DNA from: Boswellia sacra
Lineage: Eukaryota; Streptophyta; Magnoliopsida; Sapindales; Burseraceae
Length of the DNA stretch: 64,000 nucleotides
Assembly (NCBI GenBank): GCA_013180625.2
Contig: SNVD02010008.1
Span: 124,001 to 188,000, forward strand
Direction: 5' to 3'
In this document: positions 23,707-35,009 of the stretch, in pieces
Layout: the number at the start of each line of letters is the position of its first letter
How positions within the stretch are numbered: the stretch's first letter is position 1
Made by a program: the position numbers and the translations under genes
Notes under the pieces: model-generated
Told to the model about the DNA's origin: nothing
Databases searched by the model: none
What the model saw: only the letters and a program-made list of their open reading frames with translations

Positions 23707-25498
23707 TAATAGTATACGGTTCAACTTTGGTTATGATTTTTTCCTTCTTACCAATTTGCTTATAATAAGGAAGAAAATATATATTATAATATTGCAACGT
23801 CTTAAAACATCTTTGTTTCTTATTTACTTAAGTTACTTAATTATAAATTTAAATAATCTTCAAATTTCAATTCCGTTGAATTGTAAAAGGGATTTGTATT
23901 ACTAGCATCATTGAGCTTTCAACACAACTCAAATCGCCCCTCCTTGGATGTAACCTAACTGGTGAATAACACACAATCATTAAAAAATAAAAAATAGAAA
24001 ACCATATGCTTATTTTATTCATCATTTAACTCAATGGTCACTGAAGAATTGTTGATTTTAGTTTTAATTATAGGAATCAAATTCCTTAAAATTTCCAAGG
24101 TTTCAGGAAAGAAAATCCGAAACCCAGTCTTTAACCCATGCAACCGGAGAGCCTAACTAAATCAAACAACCCAATTTCTCGACCAAACTCTAGCGACCAG
24201 CAAATCAATTATTTTCCAATAAATCAGGAAGAGCAAGATCAATCGAAGGCTAAGAAACCATCATCTTGTTTATTCTTTACATAATTTATAAGCTGAGAAA
24301 ATTAGGGAGGCAAGTGAAATAATAGATAATAAATCTTGAATTCTTGATGATAAAATTATGTGGGGGTCACGTGTCATCAATGTTAAGACTATGAACCTGC
24401 CAAAACTCACATTTGATATGATATTATTCACTTTAGGTTGCATTTATACTCTACCCGAAAAATCTTATACTAATAAAGATACTTGTCCATACTTATATTT
24501 TCATTATCGTTCTCATGTCTAATCGATATGGGACTTTGGTTGCACACCCAACAATCATTCCCTCGAATTGAGCTGGACTACGTTGTTCTGTATTTTTCTA
24601 AGCCTCCCCTCAAACAATCATCCATCTATCTGTTGCATCGAAGCCCAACCTACCTTGAGAGCTTGTGTCTAGGTGTCATATAGAGCTCAACCATAGATTT
24701 AATCGCGAGCTAAATTGGGACCCACCACCTTCATTTGACATTCTGAAAATTTCCTCCACATATTCGTCTGGCTAAGTTAAGAGCTAGGCTCCAATATCCT
24801 TGTTACGAATCCACTGCATACAACAATTCAACAGACAGGCCATCAACGGAAAAAGTATCCAGGCCAACTGAAAAATTCATCCTAGTACTATCCTTTTAAC
24901 TTTTTTACCATATTTTGTCATAGATATTATATTATATGCTACAGTATTAATCTAATAATCATATTAGTGATTCTGAGAGTTTGATTGGTATTGAATGACA
25001 GCACTATCAAGCATATATAGTTGGTCCATCGCAAATTTTTCACATAAATAAATGATTGAACGAATTGTGAGCACTATTTAGATGTAGTTCCTCCTACTCG
25101 ACAATAGGTTCTAATAAGCAAATTCACTTGTTGTTTTCTTAATGTGAAAAAAATCGTAAATGTGACAATAGGTTCTAATAAGTAAATTCTGTGTAAAAGT
25201 TATAAATTCTTGTATAAAAATCGTAAATGTGAAAAAAAAGTTGTAAATGAAAAATTGTATAACCATTTTCAATTTTTTGTAAATTAATGTAAAAGTTGTA
25301 AACCATTGTATAAAAGTCATAAATGTGAAAAATTATTCATTTACAACTTTTTTTTCATATTTACAATTTTTATATGAAGATCTACAACTTTTACACTAAA
25401 TTTACAAAAATTTTGAAATATGGTGCACCGGTACAATCGGTGCGTCGTAGTATGACCCACATATAACCCAAGATTGGAAAAGTAATTCAATTTGCATG
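23707..25498. other. Intergenic sequence, no gene recognised
   Basis: A/T-rich sequence. A stretch near 24,510-24,560 (CGATATGGGACTTTGG, then CACACCCAACAATC) resembles words common in plant retrotransposon LTRs, but no ends were found. 25,130-25,430 is rich in TTGTAAA / TTTACAA words in both orientations. Confidence 0.4.
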
Positions 25499-25768
25499 GA
25501 AAGACTCAAATGTGCACAGTATATAACCCACATCTGGGTGTGCACACCATAGCCCAACGGTCGTCAAGAATTGCATTTGCTGCTCATCGAAATCTTTACC
25601 TAGTTTTGGATCAGCAGCTTTCAGGAGTTCTCCACTTCTATAGAGCTCCTAGAGCCATTGCACCATATGGACCTGACCTTGATTGGCCGTTGGCATGATT
25701 GGTTTTCTTCCACAAGCTATTTCCAATGCAGAAATGCCAAAACCATAGACATTTGATTCTTTGCTAGC
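25499..25768 (-). pseudogene. L-type lectin receptor kinase fragment
   Basis: A single minus-strand frame of about 90 codons matches the C-terminal lobe of a plant L-type lectin-domain receptor kinase. ASKESNVYGFGISALEIACG corresponds to kinase subdomain IX (usually a DVYSFG-type motif), followed by the GRKPI and ELLKAADPKLG segments and GLWCAHPD. One in-frame TAG lies at 25,649-25,651, where a tryptophan is usual. The invariant Asp of subdomain IX is replaced by Asn. The N-lobe, lectin domain and membrane helix are absent. It is a relic of class IX-type LecRKs; the class assignment is from memory of the family. Confidence 0.75.
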
Positions 25769-26739
25769 TGATAGGCCCCCAATCAAGTTCACTTATTCTA
25801 GGCATAACAAGTCAAATAAGGAAAGGGCAGAGTAGGGAATTGAGTGAATCAGCAGGGATATTCACTGATTTACAATGTTGGGCCACCGGTATAGAGCTGG
25901 TGTGAGTTAGTTATTTTTTGCTTAGTTAGAGAATATAGGGGAGTGAAAGAGAGGAAATCAGTTAGAGAGAATTGTGTAGAGCCTAGCTCTTGGGAGAGCT
26001 GGCAAGCCTCTCGAAGATTCTGCTACCCTATCTTTGTTATCAGAAACCATACCTTATGAATTCTAGAAAATCATTTCTAACTCTAGCTACTGCACCTACA
26101 ATTTCTTTCATTTTCCTAGCTTCATACTCGGAATCATTACTCTGTGTTGTGTGTGCTGCTGAGGGAGAGACAGAATCCCTATCACTAGCCTCGCCTGTTA
26201 TGACGCATTCAATGTTAGAAAATAGACTATAGAAAATTTGGCAAAAATTTTGATTGTATTGAATAATTGTGAATCAATACAACATATACGACTTAGGCAC
26301 TCTAGCTAGTTTATGTGAGCATCTTGACAATCTAACTTAGTTATCTAATTTTCTAGTCAATATTACAAATGATGATTTGGGGGAAGGAGATGGAGCTAGT
26401 CGATTTGGGGTTAGGGTTGTTGATTTGGGAAATTATTTGAGAAGAGGAGACCGCTTTGGTTGTGAATTATTTTTTAAATATTAATTTTATTGAAATTAAA
26501 ATTTTATTTTGATTATTGTTTTAATTATAATATTAAAATCAAAATGCTATATTACCATTTTACCCTTTAATTGCTGACCGGGAAGTCAAATCAATGGGTG
26601 ATTTGCAATATTTCAATTTACAGGGGGAAAGCGTATGATGGCTAACCTCAGGTGGCAATTTAGTTTTCCCTTTAGAAAATTGGAAACAAGTTAGCTTCTA
26701 TCAAGTCCTACAAACATAGTAACATAACATAGGAATAAC
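25769..26739. other. Intergenic sequence, no gene recognised
   Basis: The 80-codon frame at 25,990-26,232 carries no motif I recognise and may be a transposon remnant. Confidence 0.35.
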
Positions 26740-27780
26740 AATAGAAGAACAACATTAGGGTTCCCCTATTATCATTTGATCTATTGATTTAAAAATAATA
26801 TCAGAATTGTTTTGGTAAAATCACAAGTTTACGATATCAAACAAGCAATAAAATGATGAGTTTAGAGTATCGTCCCACATAAATTGTTGCTTTTAACTAC
26901 CAAACTTAATATAATCCTAATTTTATTTCAATAAAGAATCAATATTATAACTTAAATAACTAATACCTAAACTAAATACTAACAACCAAAGCAATACCAA
27001 TAATATGATGATAAATTTCAATAGTAAAAGCTTTAGGGTTTTAGATTTCACCAAGATTAATCAATTCAAATTCCCTAATCCAATCAATCAATGTCTATTC
27101 TTACGTTGCCAACATATCTCTCTCAATTAATCATTAATCTTTTTCAAGCATTAACAAACTATTCTAATAAGCAAAGTTTACATCTTTGTCAAACCTGTTA
27201 ACGCATTAGAATGCATTAATACAAGAAATCTATCAATAGCTGCACAAATTCCATAGATATCTCTATCCTATGATAAATTTACGGTATTTCAATCAATGGT
27301 AGAAACAAATATCACTTCTCAGTATTAATTTGAATCCCCAAAACATGGAAAAGTTGATCAGAAAATTACAAGTATTAAGCATAAAATGAAATACTAAACA
27401 TATATTGGAATAAATATCAATAGATTGGAATTAAAAGAATCCAAACACCATAATCCGGCTACATCTTAACCCTAGAAAAGAAAATTAGTTCATAATGAAA
27501 TACAACAAAACCAAAACATTATTCTAACCATGAATACAAAGAGAAAATGAAGAAAAAAAAACTAGAAATTGAAGTTGAAGAAAAGAACTCTTGTCTCTAG
27601 TTGTTCTCCCTGAACCCTTGGACTCTCTAGGTAAGTCTTAAGCTGTCCTGTTTGTCTGTGTGAAAGTTAGGAATCCAAATTCTATAGAAAAATGGGACTA
27701 CAGAATTTTCCAGATCGAGATAGTGCCACGGCTCAAGTGTTGTAGCATCGCGGCTCTTCACTTACATCTTCATAAAAGGA
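26740..27780 (-). mobile_element. Diverged repeat, inverted copy A
   Basis: Read on the minus strand this segment parallels 27,980-28,960 read on the plus strand. Shared landmarks in the same order are a GTATTCATG block, GAACTAATTT, CTAGGGTTAAGATGTAGCC, GGTGAAATCTAA ACCCTAAA and a TGTGGGA(C/G) block near the end. The sequence resembles LTR or leader regions of plant gypsy elements, but no coding part or ends are preserved. Confidence 0.5.
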
Positions 27781-27979
27781 TAAGTGCATGATTACTCATT
27801 TTTAGACAACTTCAAAGCTAAGTTTTGATTAGTTTGTGAGTAGATTTGGCCATTTAGACTCCAAGTTAGGTTCTTTTGTAGTTGTAGAATAACTTTTTCA
27901 ATTGATGGACTTGGAATGAAAATATGCAAGAAATAGTTTAAAATCAGGATTTTCTGGAGGTAGTTTATAAAGCAAGTCA

Positions 27980-28960
27980 CAAGCATTACCGCCCCAACGC
28001 ATGAAGATAAGGGTTGCGGCCCTAGTGAAGAAGTTGACCCAAGTCAGAGAAGTTAGCGCCCCAGCGCATCAGGTATAGCACCCTAGCTAGGACTATTTCG
28101 AGATATGGATTCGAACTACTTCTTTCCTAGTCATATAAATATAGACCTTTAGAGTTTGTTTAGGGTAGATTGAGAGCTAGGAAATGCAAAGCAACAACTT
28201 AAGACCCAATTCAACATCAAGATTTGTCAAGATTCTTATACTTTTACTCTGTTTCTCTCTCTTCTGTGTATTCATGATTTCAATGACAATTTTGGTTTTA
28301 TTTAAAGTTATGATGAACTAATTTCTCTATCTAGGGTTAAGATGTAGCCAAGTTTTGAAACCTAGTTGTTTTTATTTAAAATATTGATTTTTAATTGATT
28401 TTAGTTTGAGTAAATTGATTATGTGTTTAAAGCTTGCAATTAATTGGCCAGCTATTGCATGAATTGAGGTATACATTAGACTGAAAAATTGATTTATATT
28501 AGTCCTTGATTAACTTGCCATAAATTGACATGAGATAGAAATATTTGTGTGATTTATGCAGCCTTAGGATTTCTTGCACTTAATGGGTGTTTATAGGATG
28601 TTAAGATTGATAGAGATGTGATTCTCTCTTATGAAAATGCATTGTTTTTGCTTGAAAAAGATTAACAATTATTATAGTGAAATTGTTTGGCAACAAAATC
28701 AGTTAAACATTGATAATATTGATTTAAAAGACTAAAGTGGATAAATTTAGGTGAAATCTAATACCCTAAAACTTAGTTAATTGAATTATAAATAATCTAA
28801 ATTCATTGTCTTATTTGATTACTTGTTTTCATCATAGTTTAGTTGATAGTATATATAATTCAAATCGCCATTTAAATTTACTGTTCAAATAAAGTTTGAG
28901 TTCGATACGTTTTAGTAAGTAATGCAATCTCTGTGGGAGTGATATTCGATTCATCATTAT
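27980..28960 (+). mobile_element. Diverged repeat, inverted copy B
   Basis: Plus-strand counterpart of copy A, about 200 bp away, with the same landmark order and CTGTGGGAGTGATATTCG near its end. Both copies begin near GC-rich words of the type GCGCCCCAGCGC. The two copies are substantially diverged. Confidence 0.5.
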
Positions 28961-29739
28961 ATTATTTGTTTATGATTCTGTGCATTCACAGATTTTTCAT
29001 AACACAAAACTAGAGCGCCAATGCTTCTGTGTCTTCAAATTGTTATAGCTTCCAACACCAAGGATCAAGAGCCGTGGCGCTGGGGCGCTTGACACTCTGC
29101 CACTATGAACTTTGTTGCATGATTAATTAAATCTCCTATTTAAGTGCAGTAATCACCATTTCCAATCATCAACTCATTCATCAGCTTAAATTCACCCACA
29201 GTTTCAAAACAAACACAAAACACACATAGAATTAACAAAAACACCTAAGAACCAATCAAATATCAGACTTAAAGTTATTTTATTCATAAGGAAAAACTCA
29301 CTTATCAAAAATATACACAAAAGGAAAAAAATTGTCATAAAATTTTCCCCTAATATCTACATGTGCTTAGAAAATTAAAATTTTTCTTTATGATTATTTA
29401 TTTTACTCTATATTAATGTAATTACGGAAATATCAGTTTTTATTAAAAAAATGTATGATAATATATATGTGATGGACTATTAGAGACTCAATATTATAGA
29501 ATAGAACTCACACACGCTCACATTAAAAATATTATAATTAAAAACAATATTTAAGTTCCAACCCACCACTAACTTAGAAAAAAGAAATAAATATTGACAT
29601 AAAAAAATATAGTAGATATTTGTTACATCATCCATACGTTATATAAATTTATTCATAATGGATACATTGTCTTTGTAACTTCATTTATATTTTTATTGTA
29701 TTTGCTCATTAAACTAATTCTAGAATAATGCAAATGTCC
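28961..29739. other. Intergenic sequence
   Basis: 29,005-29,110 carries another GCCGTGGCGCTGGGGCGC stretch related to the edge of the preceding repeats. Otherwise nothing was recognised. Confidence 0.4.
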
Positions 29740-30655
29740 CATTGATTTTGTTTTAATTTACATGAGCTAGCTGTAGATTTCTTGGTCAATTTATTTGTGT
29801 CAAGGGTTTATTTTCAAGGATTGATCTGATCCAAGCCCAAAGTGGGAGTTTCCTAGAAAAAATTTCTAATATATCGGTCCATTAATAACTTTTAATTGGT
29901 TAAACTACTCTATATAATAGTATTAATGTAATAAATTTAATATAATTCAAATTAGTGTTCTCTTTTGAGTGGTATTGAATGATAGCATTATCATAAACAA
30001 GTGACAATTAACTGATTGAAAGAATTAAATCGATGGGACAGCTATTGAATTATAGTCCACGTCACTAGATAATAGGTATTATTGCTAATTGTTACCAAAT
30101 TCACTTGTTATTTTATCATATTAATTTTTGATATAAAATCTTAGATCAGATTAATTGTATATCATTTTTTCTAGCTATTACGTTCTCCAATAAAATAACG
30201 CCATTAATAAAATAGCTTTTAATTGAATTATATGGTCTCATTTTTTTTTTTAATTAAGGTCATTAATTTGTTTGGTTGATGAATAGCTATTCCTAGTAGC
30301 TCTTGAAAATACTTTACTTCTATCGTTACAATGATTTTGAAAGAGTTATAAATGAACCATTTTGAAAATTGCCAACTTAAGATTGAGATTTTTATAGACA
30401 TTATAGCCAAGGAAAAAAATAATTATATTATTCAACTAAAACAAAGAAACGGCTTAAATTCAAATCGAAACAAGTTAATTCCAAAGCAAACCCAAACGAT
30501 TTGAAACACTGTTTGATTATTATTTTATTTTTATAATTAAAAATCATAGGAATATTTTTAATAAAACAGAATTAAGAAACTACTAAATCTTCAGTCATCT
30601 AAGAAAATTGAAGGTATATAATTTGACCGTTGGAGGTAAGGGAGCGGTTGATTAG

Positions 30656-30668
30656 TTTGGCATCAAAA
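30656..30668. promoter_or_regulatory. Decayed E2F-type site, copy 3
   Basis: TTTGGCATCAAAA occupies the place of TTTGGCGCCAAAA in copies 1 and 2; the GCGC core is lost. AACGG words persist just downstream (CTTAACGGCTCC, AAAACGGCC). Confidence 0.5.
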
Positions 30669-31053
30669 TCTTTAACTCTTAACGGCTCCCATATCTCCAA
30701 AACGGCCTTAATTCATTTAGAAAACATAATAGCATTCGAAATAAACTCAAATTCCTTATATTACAAGAAACATAAAAATACCCAAACTAATATACAAATT
30801 AAAATTAATTACCTCCTGATCTTATCTTAATCTTATCTTTTTTCTAAAATTGTAATTAGTACTTACACAAATTAATGATCAATATAAATATAATAAAGAT
30901 AAATCTTAGTCACCCATAATCATTGACGGTTGATACTTGATATGTCAGAAGATCTTCAAAAATTAAGGAAAAATCCTATCATGATAAGAATCTTACTAAT
31001 CGCTTCACTTTTTAGAAACTGTCATTATCTGATTACGAAACAAATTTCATCAC

Positions 31054-31061
31054 TATAAATA
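31054..31061 (+). promoter_or_regulatory. TATA box, copy 3
   Basis: TATAAATA about 93 bp before the ATG, followed by the conserved ACAATTAGGAAAC block. Confidence 0.65.
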
Positions 31062-31153
31062 ACAAACAATTAGGAAACTTTTTATTCTTTCATTACTGAA
31101 AATTTCTTCTTCTCTTCTCATTAGAATTTCCTCTGCAACTTCTTCTCTTCACC

Positions 31154-31672
31154 ATGACCGACATCATGATCACCACAGCCGAGGAGGAGTTCTCTGAGAA
31201 GAGGATCCTCTCTGCATTCCAATGGGCAAGTATGGCCAAGTTGCTGGACCCTTTCTACCCTAACGTCGACAAGTACCTTGAAGTTTATCGTATACACGTC
31301 GCCGCTCTCACGAGACACCCATCAGGAAACTTGCATTGCTACGCTGTTCTTGGCATCCAAGAAGATGCAGCCACTGTCTCTACTGAGAGCATCACCCACG
31401 CCTTCGTCAAACTCGCCAAGATGATAGACCCAGAAGTCCACTGCTCCAAAGCGGCTCCCAGCGCTTTCAAACTCATTGCTGCCGCGTTCGAGGTTCTCGG
31501 AGACCCTAAGTCTCGTCGCGCCTTTCACGTCCGGAACGGTTTGCCGCCGCCGCAAGAGCAATGTCTTCCCAGGATCACGACGTCTTGCGCTCCCAGAGGC
31601 AGAAGCCATGGCGATCCAAGTCTCAGTGTTGGCATTCGAAGTTGTGGATGCCCTTCTGCTCGTGTCGTTTGA
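31154..31672 (+). CDS. Small J-domain-like protein, copy 3 (HPD lost)
   Basis: Single-exon frame of 172 residues starting CACCATGACC, co-linear with copies 1 and 2. The J-like region shows CYAVLGI, then D-P-E in place of HPD, then AFKLIAAAFEVLGDP. The C-terminal tail is six residues longer than copy 1 but shares SCAPR, GIRSC and ARVV. Many differences from copy 1 fall at third codon positions in the J-like part, which suggests selection after duplication. The upstream region keeps the TATA box but has lost the E2F palindrome, so its expression may differ. Without HPD it is not expected to stimulate Hsp70; the role is unknown. Confidence 0.7.
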   Translation: MTDIMITTAEEEFSEKRILSAFQWASMAKLLDPFYPNVDKYLEVYRIHVAALTRHPSGNLHCYAVLGIQEDAATVSTESITHAFVKLAKMIDPEVHCSKAAPSAFKLIAAAFEVLGDPKSRRAFHVRNGLPPPQEQCLPRITTSCAPRGRSHGDPSLSVGIRSCGCPSARVV

Positions 31673-32600
31673 GTTTCTGTAAAAGGATTTGGATATATAT
31701 ATATTTCATGTTATATTAATTCTTTATAGAATTAATAAAGTACATCTTTTTCAACTTCTATTTTGTCAATTCAAATATTTTATGTTTTTTAATTTTTAAA
31801 ATTAAACTACTTAACATTTTAGTTTCATTTACGTTAGAAACGAAATTAAATTCTCTTGTCTAACTTATACCACACATGATCACTATCAACAGATGAAAAG
31901 TTATATATATGTTGAAACACTGATTATACCTAACTGTAACTATATATTCATGTCAAGGAAATACGGTTAATAAAAATCAAATTCCAAATTTCTTTACGAA
32001 ACATCAAATTTAAAATTCAGTTCTTATATTTGAGATTATTTGAAGTTATATATTTTCTTGTGTTGAGAAAATTATATTAGCGTTGGGAGTTCGATCGATC
32101 GAGTTCAAAGACTTACAGTTTTTAAGAAAAATGTCTTTTCTTCCAGATTTTTATTCTTCATTTGACCACTCATGTCTTTGTATATTGACAATCTATGACT
32201 CAAACTCATGATTTCAATATATATATAGAATTTTCTCTTTATCATCTCATTGATGATCATCATCATAATATTTTTCTTTAAGAACTAATTGTTACCTCTG
32301 AGACTTGTGTCGCCCCAAATGATATTATGATGGTTTTGAGAAAGAGTTCAATTTAATAGCTTTATCCTCTTCTCTTTATTTTTTTTAATTACTTCATCTC
32401 TTGACTATCATCTAACCACAACGAATAGGAAATTATCATTCGAACCTCTTGATATATGTTGAGAAGGTCCACTTCCCAAAGGCCGGAACTACTTTCTCTC
32501 TTCAATTATTCGACTAAAAAAAGGGGAAAACATTCAACCTCTTGATATATGTTGAAAAAGCGGTCATCATGAACTCTCAACCAATTAATATATTCAGCCT

Positions 32601-33465
32601 TGTTGATGCCAAAAATTGGTCGACTTCCAGCTCAGCAGTAAAATTTGTATTTGTTGTGGGACTTGACTCAACCAGAAGGTTGTAATTGAGTGTGTGGAGA
32701 AGGGGAGGATCCTTCAATGTAATTGTTGTGAGGCTCCAGTAGATCATACAATCTGCACACAAGCAGAGAATAAAGGGTCAGAGGCGCCGGTGGTGTTACC
32801 GGCGATAATCCTCCGACGCTCAAGTCAGAGATTAATTATAAGGTGAAAATTTCTGGTCGACCAGAGGGCAACGGGATAGAGAGAGAGAGGAATTTAAGGG
32901 AAAGAAATTGTTCCCAAACCTTGTCTTGCAGCGGAAGACTACATTTATAGGCGAGATTGCTTACAGGTGGCGAGGTGCATCCGGCATGATTGACAGGTGG
33001 CGAGGTGTATGTAGCATGGTCGACAGATAGCGAGGTGTATGCAGCATGGTCGACATGTGGCGAGGTGCATGGATCTTTGTTGACACCACGCTGCATGCAA
33101 GGAGGTTGACTGTGACACCTGGATCTATGAAAATTGAAAGTCGTATCCTTCGTCGACCAAACAAGATGTTTGTTATGTAGTTATCTAGTCAACCAAAAAT
33201 TCTCAATAATAAGAGTAATGACAAAGTCCTTGTCGACCAAGCAAGATGCTCGTTATGTAGTTATCTAGTCAACCGGGAATTCTCAATAATAGGAGTAATG
33301 AGAAAGTCCTTGTCGACCAAACCGATAGCGAAGGATCCATCATCCCAGGAGTTATGCTACCATATAGAATAAAGGACCCAGCTATTCAATTGAAGGTCCA
33401 AAAAATTGTATGTCTTGGTGATGTGGCTTGAAAAATTATTGGTCATCCTAATTTTTCATCCAACA
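32601..33465 (-). repeat. 3' LTR of the gypsy element
   Basis: 865 bp, TGTTGATGCC ... CATCCAACA. Inside are about four 36-bp minisatellite units (GGCGAGGTGTATG(C/T)AGCATG type, 32,966-33,072) and two 83-bp units around GTCGACCAA (33,151-33,318), also present in the other LTR. Confidence 0.95.
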
Positions 33466-33483
33466 ACTAGCCCCCCAAGTTCC
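33466..33483 (-). promoter_or_regulatory. Polypurine tract of the gypsy element
   Basis: On the minus strand a purine-rich stretch with six G, GGAACTTGGGGGGC, lies directly before the 3' LTR. This is the position of the plus-strand primer. Confidence 0.75.
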
Positions 33484-33560
33484 AATAAAAACTTCAGTTT
33501 TTATTGGAACTTGATTTTTTTTTTGAGGACAAATCTTAATCATGAGGATCCATCTCATTT

Positions 33561-33716
33561 AATGCTTTCCCGAAATTCAAAGGCATATTAGGAAGGTGGA
33601 GAGTTGTGTAATGCTTTCCCGAAATTCCCGAAATTCAAAGGCATATTAGGAAGGTGGAGAGTTGTGTAATGCTTTCCCAAAATTCAAAGGCACATTAGGA
33701 AGGTGGAGAGTTGCGT
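33561..33716. repeat. Tandem repeat, 49/58/49 bp, 3 copies
   Basis: Units start AATGCTTTCCC at 33,561, 33,610 and 33,668 and end AGAGTTGTGT or AGAGTTGCGT. The middle unit has an extra internal repeat of CCGAAATTC. Confidence 0.9.
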
Positions 33717-35009
33717 GATTTTCCAATCAGCCATTACTTGTTTCACAGCAACTAAAATTTTCCAATTCCAATTTCCCTTCTTCGTATGGACTTGGGAGAG
33801 CCCCACAACTCTTTTCAATATTTCTTGCGTGAAAGCCACTCCAAACATGATTTACTTAATTCTTGAGCGTAAGTATATCCAACTTGTCGTGCAACCTTTC
33901 TTTGGTGTAGATTAATCAAGCCGATTTTAGATGGAGTGTGTGCAGCTTTCTGGAACAGTTCGGCAGCCTCTTGAATGACACGGTTTGTGCTCAACCTCGC
34001 TTTATTAACCGTTCAATTCTCTGAATCTTTAATCACTTGAAGTGAATAAGGTGATTCTAATAAGGATTGTTGGCCACTAAGCCAATTTCATATTATAAAA
34101 TGAAAACACCCTCTGAACACTTGCACGCCCCCCTTTTTTTTATTCCAATCACATGCATTTCGATCCCAATCCTTGAAAAATCCTATAAACACAAGCCCTC
34201 TTTACTATATCTCCATGCATGTGCGCCATGATTGCTTCTAAATAAATCCAACCAAGTTTGCTTAATTTCCACACGGCAAATCTTGAATTGTCAATTGAAT
34301 AATTCCTTTAAATATTTTGCAATCTTTATTCCTATCTCATGCATGCGTGCTTTACTTTTCCAACTGAATTCATTATTATAATGGAAAATCGGAGGAAATT
34401 GGAGAAGCATTAGTTACCTTTTGAATTCGCAATGTGAACCATTTCGGCTCAGTGTGTTACGATCCACCTTGCTCACCAAGTTTCAAGCGGTCTTGAACTC
34501 CCTTCTTTTTCCCTTTTTCTTTTTTTTCTTTCCAGGTATTGTTAAGGGAAATACCAAGCGGATAGCGACACCGAAGACATCATTCGGGTATCCTTGCTGC
34601 TACAGTTGGCTCCTTTAAAACTTAACTTTCCACGACATGTCTATCCGGATTCACTGTTCTTGGAGAATCAGGTTCGTAATCTTCGAATTCATACAATTTG
34701 ACGGATATTTTTCTTTGTAATATTGGAGAGATAGAGACCCTGTTGTTGATGCTTCGCACAATTTTTTTTTTGGTAAGTTTCGGCCTGCACTTGACATTGC
34801 TTGTAATACTACTTGAGTTGAGTAGGATTCTTCCATCTATGGCTTGTTAATCACTTTCAGTCATGATCACCCCAACTAATTTAAAAAAATAATTCTCCAG
34901 GTCTTAAATCTTTCACGCATGCGAAGTTTGTTAATCTAGAGGTTGAAGTTAGCACTCAGGAGCTTTGTAGAAAATTAATGGTGCGGATTCCTCAACTAAT
35001 AGTGTATCA
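33717..35009. other. Gypsy 3' noncoding region / antisense-gene 5' flank
   Basis: No coding motif recognised. On the plus strand it lies upstream of the antisense gene, so it may contain that gene's promoter and leader. Confidence 0.5.

Larger units (their letters stand above)
29740..32420 (+). repeat. Duplicated unit, copy 3
   Basis: Third copy of the J-domain-like gene unit. Similarity starts near CCCATTGATTTTG (29,737) and runs past the gene to a 3' flank near 32,320. It is the most diverged copy upstream, with its own small insertions. Confidence 0.6.

Noticed and set aside
24483..24683. 66-codon frame near LTR-like words (CGATATGGGACTTTGG)
   Set aside because: No LTR ends, target duplication or protein motif; too weak to call an element.
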